Source: Luteolibacter sp. SL250 (lineage in GTDB: Bacteria; Verrucomicrobiota; Verrucomicrobiia; Verrucomicrobiales; Akkermansiaceae). From it: a stretch of DNA of 64,000 nt. Shown here in pieces: positions 58,896-64,000 of this stretch. Both the position numbers and the translations under genes were made by a program. Numbering within the stretch: the first letter of the stretch is position 1; every line of letters starts with the position of its first letter. The stretch is taken from NCBI RefSeq assembly GCF_026625605.1, contig NZ_CP113054.1, positions 1,612,001 to 1,676,000 of the forward strand. Direction: 5' to 3'. The notes under the pieces are model-generated. The model was not told the DNA's origin, ran no database searches, and was given only the letters and a program-made list of their open reading frames with translations.

Positions 58896-60116
58896 ATGAA
58901 AAAGCAACTTTCCCTCGGTCTGGCCTCTCTTCTGATGGCTGGGTATGCCAGTGCCGGCAGCGGTCTCTACTACGTCGGTGCTGAGCCTGAGAACTCCCTT
59001 CCTCTCAAGTGGATGATCGGACTTGATGCGGTGTATGACAACAACGTCACCCCGGGTGCCGGTGCCAAGGAGGACGCGTTCAGTCTCAATCCGTATGTCG
59101 GTCTCTCCGTTGTCAGCATCACTCCTCAGACCAGTTGGGACGTTTATGCCCGCCTCGGCTTGATCTACTATTTGGACGCTCCAAGCAATGTCGATGATGT
59201 CTATGGTCAGGCCCGTATCGGCGCCAATATGACCCATCGTTTCAACGATCGTCTCCGGGTTTCCAGCCGTAACTTCCTTTCCTACGAACTTGAGCCGGAT
59301 TACTCCTACGGCTTTGCAACCAGCCGCCAGTTGAGCGAATACTTCTACTGGCAAACCGACAACTCCGTCGGCTACCGCTGGTCCGAGCGCTTCGCCACCT
59401 ACTCCGGATTCGTTCTGTCCGGCCTCGACTACGACGATGTGCCGAACAGTGATCGTTTCTCCTGGTCGCTCTACAACCAGTTCCGTTACCAACTCTCGCC
59501 GCAGACTGTGGCAACCCTCGACTATCGCTACACCCAGACGGATGGCGATGGTCTCGCGGAAGATTCCGACGACCACTACCTGCTGGTCGGACTTGAGCAC
59601 CGTTTCAGCCCGAACTCGATCATCATCGCCAAAGCTGGTGCTCAGTTCCGTGATGTGGACGGTGGTGACACCAGTACGAACCCATTCCTGGAAGTGGCCA
59701 CGTCCACCCGTGTGAACGAACAGTTCACGGTGCGTGGCTTTGCGCGCTATTCGGTCGAATCGTATGACACCACCCAGGTTCTGGGAGCTGCCATCTATGA
59801 CTTCAGCGAGCGCCAGACCCTGCGGATCGGTATTTCCGCCGAGTATGCGATCTCCCCGATGTTCACTGTGTTCAGCGGCGTGGATTACATCGCTTCCGAC
59901 TATGACAGTGGAAATCTGGTGAGTGCTCCAGGACCTGCTCCTACCGCAAGCGGTCTCGAAGACCGGGTGATCAACGCTTACATCGGTCTCTCGGTGAAGT
60001 TCACCGACTACCTGACCGGAACGGCCACCTACAACTTCACTGACTTCGATTCCGACTTCGCCCAAGGTGATTACAACCGCAACCGCTTCAGTGTCGGTGT
60101 GCGCGCGGAATTCTGA
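58896..60116 (+). CDS. Outer-membrane beta-barrel protein of the exopolysaccharide locus
   Basis: The 406-residue protein has a signal peptide (about 1-20) and alternating amphipathic strands throughout: ALNPYVGLSVVS-type segments such as FSLNPYVGLSVVSITPQTSW, YFYWQTDNSVGYRWSERFAT, QTVATLDYRYTQTDGDGLAE and LLVGLEHRFSPNSIIIAKAG. It ends RFSVGVRAEF with the terminal Phe typical of BAM substrates. Its form resembles BBP2-type barrels found with exopolysaccharide export genes. It probably provides an outer-membrane conduit or anchoring function. A terminator follows, so transcription of wzc may start anew. Confidence 0.8.
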   Translation: MKKQLSLGLASLLMAGYASAGSGLYYVGAEPENSLPLKWMIGLDAVYDNNVTPGAGAKEDAFSLNPYVGLSVVSITPQTSWDVYARLGLIYYLDAPSNVDDVYGQARIGANMTHRFNDRLRVSSRNFLSYELEPDYSYGFATSRQLSEYFYWQTDNSVGYRWSERFATYSGFVLSGLDYDDVPNSDRFSWSLYNQFRYQLSPQTVATLDYRYTQTDGDGLAEDSDDHYLLVGLEHRFSPNSIIIAKAGAQFRDVDGGDTSTNPFLEVATSTRVNEQFTVRGFARYSVESYDTTQVLGAAIYDFSERQTLRIGISAEYAISPMFTVFSGVDYIASDYDSGNLVSAPGPAPTASGLEDRVINAYIGLSVKFTDYLTGTATYNFTDFDSDFAQGDYNRNRFSVGVRAEF

Positions 60117-60157
60117 TCTATCCTTGAGTCGATTATCCTGAATATTTGACTTATTCC

Positions 60158-60196
60158 GAACTCCCGCAATGTTTGCCATTGCGGGAGTTCTTGTTT
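60158..60196 (+). terminator. Rho-independent terminator after the beta-barrel gene
   Basis: GAACTCCCGCAATG (60158-60171) pairs with CATTGCGGGAGTTC (60177-60190), a 14-bp perfect stem with a 5-base loop, followed by TTGTTT. It separates the barrel gene from the Wzc-like gene. Confidence 0.82.
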
Positions 60197-60235
60197 GCAG
60201 GCAATCCTTTTTAACGACCCCCGTTTTCCCAACGT

Positions 60236-62401
60236 ATGCAATCTCCCTCAGCCCAACAGAGTGAAGCAGCGCTTCATGCCGTAGATTACTGGCAGGTCAT
60301 CAAGAACCGATACGGTGTCATCCTTCTGACGCTTCTCCTGGTGTTCATGACGGCGGCGGTCATCACCTATGTGATGCCCAAGAAGTTCGAAAGCTCGGCG
60401 GTTATCGAAGTGAAACCACGCGGTCAGATTCTGTCTCCTTTCGGAGAGCGGGGAGCTGAAGCGAGTGGTATGGGCAGGATGACCCCGCGTTTCTTCGAAA
60501 CCGAGTTCGAGAAAATCAAAAGTAGCAAGAGTATTGCAAAAGTTGTTGATAATCTGGATCTTGTGAGGAAATGGGGCAAGGACCGGGATGCGATCATCGC
60601 CGAGCTCAAATATCGGATCATCACCACCCAGAACATCCGGGGAACGGATTTGATTTCGATCAAGGTCCGCCATGTCAACAAAGAGGATGCGCGCGATGTG
60701 GCGACGGAAGTTTCTGAAGCCTATCGCCAATATCGGCATGGCCTTGAAGAGAAGGAATCCGAAATGGCTCTGGGAGAGCTGTCCAAGGCGGTCAGGGAGC
60801 AGGAAGACAAGGTGGAGGAGCGGCGCAAGGCTCTTTCGAACATCGTCCGCGAAAAGGAGATCATCTACCGTGGCTCCGAATCAATCTTCGGAAACTCCGG
60901 TGTCGATGAGGATGATTCCGCGAGAAGTGCGGCCGATGCCTACGCAAAGCTCGAGCAGCAGAAGATCGAGTTGGAGAGCCAGATCAAGAGCCTTCTGAAG
61001 TACGACAGCGAGCAGTTGATGGTCTATGCTTCCGGTCTCGATCTGCCTGAAAACATCGTCAAGACCCTTTACCCGCAGTATCTTGAGATGCGGCGTGAAC
61101 TTGAAGCGGCGAAAACCCAGGGTTTGGGTGACCGTCACCCGACTGTGCTTGAGCTGGGTGGGCGTGTGGCGAACATGAAGAAAGACCTGGATGCCGGCGT
61201 GGTGAACCTGCGGGATGTGCTCCGTGCCCGCCTGGAAATGGCGACCGCGCAGCTCGGGCAGGTCGAGAACCTGAAAATCGAGAAGAAGGGTGAAGCAGTC
61301 CGGAAGGGAATTGACACCCAGGACTATGTGGACGCGAAACGCGAGTTCGAGACGGATCTCGATCTCCTGCAGACGATGAAGCTCAAGTTCCTGACGGAAA
61401 AGGTTTCGACGAAGATGGGGGATGAATCCATCGCCGTCCATGAAGAGCCGGTGATCGCACAAGCCCCCGTCAGTCCGAACGTGACCTTGAACCTCGTGCT
61501 CGGTGCCGTGGTCGGGCTGATCTTCGGTGTCGGCATCGCGTTCTTCCTCGAGTATCTCGATACCTCCGTGAAGAGCCTGGAGGATGTGGAGCGTTATCTG
61601 CAGGTTCCGGTTCTCGCGGTGATTCCCAAGGATGTGGGTGTCCTGCACAAGCAGAGCGGGATGAGCCCGGATGCGGAAGCCTACCGGATTCTCCGTACCA
61701 ACATCGAATTCAACCGCAAGAATCCGGAGGACAATGCGATCACCGTGGTTTCCGGTGGTGCGGGTGAGGGTAAATCGACCACGCTGGTCAATCTTGCCTA
61801 TATCTGCGCCCAGGGTGGATACACCACGCTCATGATCGACGGCGACCTCCGCCGTCCGCGTCTCCATACGTTCTTCGACATCAACAATGCCGTTGGTCTC
61901 ACCAACTATCTGACGACGGAGCTGGCTCTGGAAGATGTGATTCTCCAGACACCGGTGGACAACCTCTACTTCATGCCATCCGGTATTCTGCCTTCGGATG
62001 CGGCCGGTATCCTCAATTCCCGCCGCATGTCGGAACTGATCCAGGATGTGAAGCAACGCTTCGACCTGGTGCTGGTGGACAGCCCACCCATCCTCGGTGT
62101 CAGCGATGCGTCGGTTCTGGCGAGTGAAGTGGACCTCACCATGATCGTGGTGCAGCACCGCAAGCTCCCGCGCAACATGCTGATCCGCGTGAAGCAGGCC
62201 GTCGAGAATGTTGGCGGGCACGTGATCGGTGTGGTGCTGAACAACGTGGATGTCCGCAGCGACAGCCAGTATCAGTATTATACAAGCTACTACACCTACT
62301 ATGCTCCTGCCGAAGGGCAGGTAGGACCTCCGGTGAACGCCGCTGCGGCACCACGCCAGCAGAAGACCGGCGGGCGGGAGAATGATTCCGAGCTCTACTA
62401 A
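60236..62401 (+). CDS. Wzc-type polysaccharide copolymerase / tyrosine autokinase
   Basis: The 721-residue inner-membrane protein has TM1 (about 28-46, VILLTLLLVFMTAAVITYVM), a large Wzz-type periplasmic part with coiled coils (about 150-380, including LGELSKAVREQEDKVEERRK), TM2 (about 418-440, LNLVLGAVVGLIFGVGIAFF) and a cytoplasmic BY-kinase domain. Kinase motifs: Walker A VVSGGAGEGKSTTLVNLAYI, Walker A' LMIDGDLRRPRLH and Walker B DLVLVDSPPILGVSDAS. The C-terminus carries a Tyr cluster (SQYQYYTSYYTYYAP) for autophosphorylation. It controls chain length and export of surface polysaccharide. The Wza-like gene follows after 23 bases. Confidence 0.95.
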   Translation: MQSPSAQQSEAALHAVDYWQVIKNRYGVILLTLLLVFMTAAVITYVMPKKFESSAVIEVKPRGQILSPFGERGAEASGMGRMTPRFFETEFEKIKSSKSIAKVVDNLDLVRKWGKDRDAIIAELKYRIITTQNIRGTDLISIKVRHVNKEDARDVATEVSEAYRQYRHGLEEKESEMALGELSKAVREQEDKVEERRKALSNIVREKEIIYRGSESIFGNSGVDEDDSARSAADAYAKLEQQKIELESQIKSLLKYDSEQLMVYASGLDLPENIVKTLYPQYLEMRRELEAAKTQGLGDRHPTVLELGGRVANMKKDLDAGVVNLRDVLRARLEMATAQLGQVENLKIEKKGEAVRKGIDTQDYVDAKREFETDLDLLQTMKLKFLTEKVSTKMGDESIAVHEEPVIAQAPVSPNVTLNLVLGAVVGLIFGVGIAFFLEYLDTSVKSLEDVERYLQVPVLAVIPKDVGVLHKQSGMSPDAEAYRILRTNIEFNRKNPEDNAITVVSGGAGEGKSTTLVNLAYICAQGGYTTLMIDGDLRRPRLHTFFDINNAVGLTNYLTTELALEDVILQTPVDNLYFMPSGILPSDAAGILNSRRMSELIQDVKQRFDLVLVDSPPILGVSDASVLASEVDLTMIVVQHRKLPRNMLIRVKQAVENVGGHVIGVVLNNVDVRSDSQYQYYTSYYTYYAPAEGQVGPPVNAAAAPRQQKTGGRENDSELY

Positions 62402-62424
62402 CCCGATACCCCATTCCCATCGTC

Positions 62425-62997
62425 ATGAATTTCAGAAAAGTATTGGCCGTCGTTATGACGGCGATGGCCCTGATCACACCTGCCCTCGCCCAGAGCGAAA
62501 TCAAGGTCGGGAAAGCGCTTCAGATCACGATCCAGGGAGTTCCCATCGAAGAGCAGCAGAAGATCAACGGCCAGTACATGGTGACCGACTCCGGTTTGAT
62601 CAACATGCCCCACCTTTCTCCGATCCGTGCGGTTGGAATGAACCCGGGCAGCTTGGCGAACGTGATCCAGTCCCGCTACAAATCGGAGGGAATCTACCGG
62701 AACCCAACCATCCAGGTCTTTGCGAACATGGAGGGTGCGGGTGTGGACAAGCAGAGTGTCACGGTGGGTGGTCAGGTCCGTCGTCCGGGGCCCGTGGAAT
62801 ATTCACGTGAGCTGACCCTTTACCAAGCGATCCAGGCGGCTGGCGGTGCGACGGAGTTCGGTTCCTTGAAGCGGGTGGTTCTGTTCAGGAACGGACAAGG
62901 ACGCCGCTACGATGTCACCCAGACCCAGTTCATGAACATCCCTTTGTCTCCCTCGGACACGATCGAGGTGCCTCAGAAAACCATCCTCGGGCAATGA
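62425..62997 (+). CDS. Short Wza-like polysaccharide export protein (PES/SLBB)
   Basis: The 190-residue protein has a signal peptide (about 1-23, ALITPALAQ) without a lipobox. A polysaccharide export sequence domain (about 25-100) reads VGKALQITIQGVPIEEQQKI, then VTDSGLINMPHLSPIRAVGM and NPTIQVFANME, and one SLBB domain (about 110-185) reads VTVGGQVRRPGPVEYSRELT then LYQAIQAAGGATEFGSLKRV. It is about half the length of Wza (which has two SLBB domains and a C-terminal helix), so it may need a partner such as the beta-barrel protein for outer-membrane passage. It is cotranscribed with the Wzc-like gene. Confidence 0.9.
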   Translation: MNFRKVLAVVMTAMALITPALAQSEIKVGKALQITIQGVPIEEQQKINGQYMVTDSGLINMPHLSPIRAVGMNPGSLANVIQSRYKSEGIYRNPTIQVFANMEGAGVDKQSVTVGGQVRRPGPVEYSRELTLYQAIQAAGGATEFGSLKRVVLFRNGQGRRYDVTQTQFMNIPLSPSDTIEVPQKTILGQ

Positions 62998-63016
62998 TCT
63001 GATTTTCTTCCCTGCG

Positions 63017-63733
63017 ATGGCGATGTTTGGTCACCAGCAGCACGAACGTTCGCTTCGGGGGATTTCAAAAAGCATCATCGCAGGTTGTTTGATCACGGCG
63101 GGATCCGGCCAGGAGGCTGGAATCCCGCCTTCCATTTTGGAGGGGCTTTCGGCGGATAAGTTCGTCGAGCGGGAGGAGGCCCAGAAGCTCCTGCGGCAAT
63201 GGGCGGAGAAGGCACCCGTGAAGTCCACCGATGTCTTGTTGGGACGGGTGCGCGACGAAGAGGATCCGGAGATCCGTTCCCGTTGTCTGGAAGCCCTGAA
63301 AGCCATCGTGCTGGAGCGTGAATACCATGCGGACGGTTTTCTTGGAATCAGCATGCAGGAGGTGGAGGTGAAATTGCCGGGGAATGGCGGACTGGTGAAG
63401 GCCATCCGGGTAACCAGGGTGGTCGAGGATTCCGCCGCCGGTCAGGCAGGCATCACCGAAGGCACCCTCATTGTCGGATTGGGGGAGCGGATGTGGAAAA
63501 ATGGAGGGATGGCCATGGAATTCCGTGAGCAGGTGAAGGGAACCCGTCCCGGGACCACGATCACACTCCAGTTGCTGGAGAACGGTGAGGTTGTCCGCAA
63601 GGCGTTGAAAGTGGGGGAAAGGGCGCGTCACGCGGGCGGATTCGATGAGGAGGATCCGGTCAAAGCGAACGAGTTGGCGAGGGAGGAGTTTTTCCGCAGA
63701 TGGCTAGACAAACGGCTGAAACAACCGCGCTAG
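63017..63733 (+). CDS. Exported PDZ-domain protein with HEAT-like N-terminus
   Basis: The 238-residue protein starts with a weak signal/anchor (GISKSIIAGCLITAGSGQEA, about 17-34). A short helical region (about 40-105, LSADKFVEREEAQKLLRQWA and EDPEIRSRCLEALKAIVLE) is HEAT-like, and a PDZ domain follows (about 110-205: GFLGISMQEVEVKLPGNGGL, VVEDSAAGQAGITEGTLIVG, LENGEVVRKALKVGERA). No protease domain is present. It lies between the export gene and a tail-specific protease gene, so it may regulate proteolysis at the envelope; this is inference. Confidence 0.78.
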   Translation: MAMFGHQQHERSLRGISKSIIAGCLITAGSGQEAGIPPSILEGLSADKFVEREEAQKLLRQWAEKAPVKSTDVLLGRVRDEEDPEIRSRCLEALKAIVLEREYHADGFLGISMQEVEVKLPGNGGLVKAIRVTRVVEDSAAGQAGITEGTLIVGLGERMWKNGGMAMEFREQVKGTRPGTTITLQLLENGEVVRKALKVGERARHAGGFDEEDPVKANELAREEFFRRWLDKRLKQPR

Positions 63734-63813
63734 TTTTAGGATTTTATCCATCGACATCTGCCTGAGTGATGGCAATTTCTTGAAATTTCCGAAACACCCA
63801 CCTTGTTTTCACC

Positions 63814-64000
63814 ATGATTCTCTCCCGGTTTCGAAAAGCAGCACTTTCAGCGGTATTTGTGGCAACGTCCTGCACCGCTTGCGCCCAGCAGGCGGATTTC
63901 AATGAGGTCGGCAAGCAGATGGCGATCATGCTGCAGAACAGTCATTTCGCGCGCATCCAGTACGACGCGAAGCTGAGTCAGCTTTTTCTCGACGACTACA
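63814..64000 (+). CDS. N-terminus of a carboxy-terminal processing protease (S41, Prc/Tsp-like), truncated by window end
   Basis: The first 62 residues are visible: a signal peptide (MILSRFRKAALSAVFVATSC with a possible lipobox-like Cys) and then FNEVGKQMAIMLQNSHFARI and DAKLSQLFLDDY. This is the conserved N-terminal helical region of tail-specific proteases (the 'L-x-N-x-H-F/Y ... LS-x-x-FLDDYL' pattern of Prc). The catalytic Ser/Lys dyad and PDZ domain would lie beyond the right edge. It begins 80 bases after the PDZ protein gene. Confidence 0.82.
   Translation, partial: MILSRFRKAALSAVFVATSCTACAQQADFNEVGKQMAIMLQNSHFARIQYDAKLSQLFLDDY

Noticed and set aside
1-64000. Exosortase, transposase, phage or CRISPR genes
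   Set aside because: PEP-CTERM proteins and palindromic repeats made me look for an exosortase and a REP-type transposase, but no frame in the window has such motifs.

Overview
The window is high-GC, gene-dense chromosomal DNA that most resembles a member of the Verrucomicrobiota (Verrucomicrobiaceae, Luteolibacter-like). The basis is gene content: planctomycete/Verrucomicrobium-type cytochrome proteins (PSCyt1/DUF1549/DUF1553 and the CxxCH 'membrane-bound dehydrogenase' family), DUF1501 and DUF1800 proteins, PEP-CTERM surface proteins, many exported proteins, and several intergenic palindromic repeat families. The assignment is an inference; the window has no rRNA gene. No phage, insertion sequence or CRISPR array was found. 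One tRNA gene (Gly-UCC) is present.

Layout. 0-8 kb: the tail of an unknown gene, a glutathionyl-hydroquinone reductase, a DUF4886 SGNH-type protein, then minus-strand genes: argB, a membrane protein with a histone-H1-like Lys/Ala tail, an APH-fold kinase, a small membrane protein, a VOC protein and an exported pyruvyl-transferase-fold protein. 8-16 kb: a zinc-ribbon membrane protein with a possible frameshift, a serine beta-lactamase-like hydrolase overlapping an NAD-dependent epimerase, and pheS-pheT separated by a palindromic repeat. 16-20 kb: a cobalamin riboswitch with a candidate terminator, followed by a PEP-CTERM protein, a BtuB-like TonB receptor and a secreted protein. This looks like a B12 capture and uptake operon and is the most interesting locus in the window. 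20-25 kb: panD, an SH3-like lipoprotein, phoH, a lipoprotein, and a STAS/PP2C partner-switching pair. 25-31 kb: a minus-strand DUF1800-DUF1501-pseudopilin-like operon and a second PEP-CTERM protein.

31-50 kb: two NarL-type two-component systems with related, unusual exported sensor regions (31.0-33.8 kb and 46.7-49.4 kb). The first runs straight into an FAD oxidoreductase gene. Between them lie two tandem paralogues of unknown function and three large PVC-type genes: a CxxCH/HEAT sorbosone-dehydrogenase-like protein, a DUF1501 protein and a PSCyt1-LamG-DUF1549-DUF1553 protein. 49-58 kb: aguB-like amidase, an exported endonuclease/exonuclease/phosphatase-fold protein, metallophosphoesterase-LamG, CHAD, hisG, a 34-residue COX24-type basic ribosomal peptide, an RluA-type pseudouridine synthase, a Nif3-like protein, and a 3-methyladenine DNA glycosylase that starts on TTG inside the previous stop codon.

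58-64 kb: tRNA-Gly, then an exopolysaccharide export locus: a Gly-rich secreted protein, an outer-membrane beta-barrel, a Wzc-type tyrosine autokinase and a short Wza-like export protein. It ends with a PDZ protein and the start of a tail-specific protease. No glycosyltransferase is visible in the window, so the sugar-building genes must lie elsewhere.
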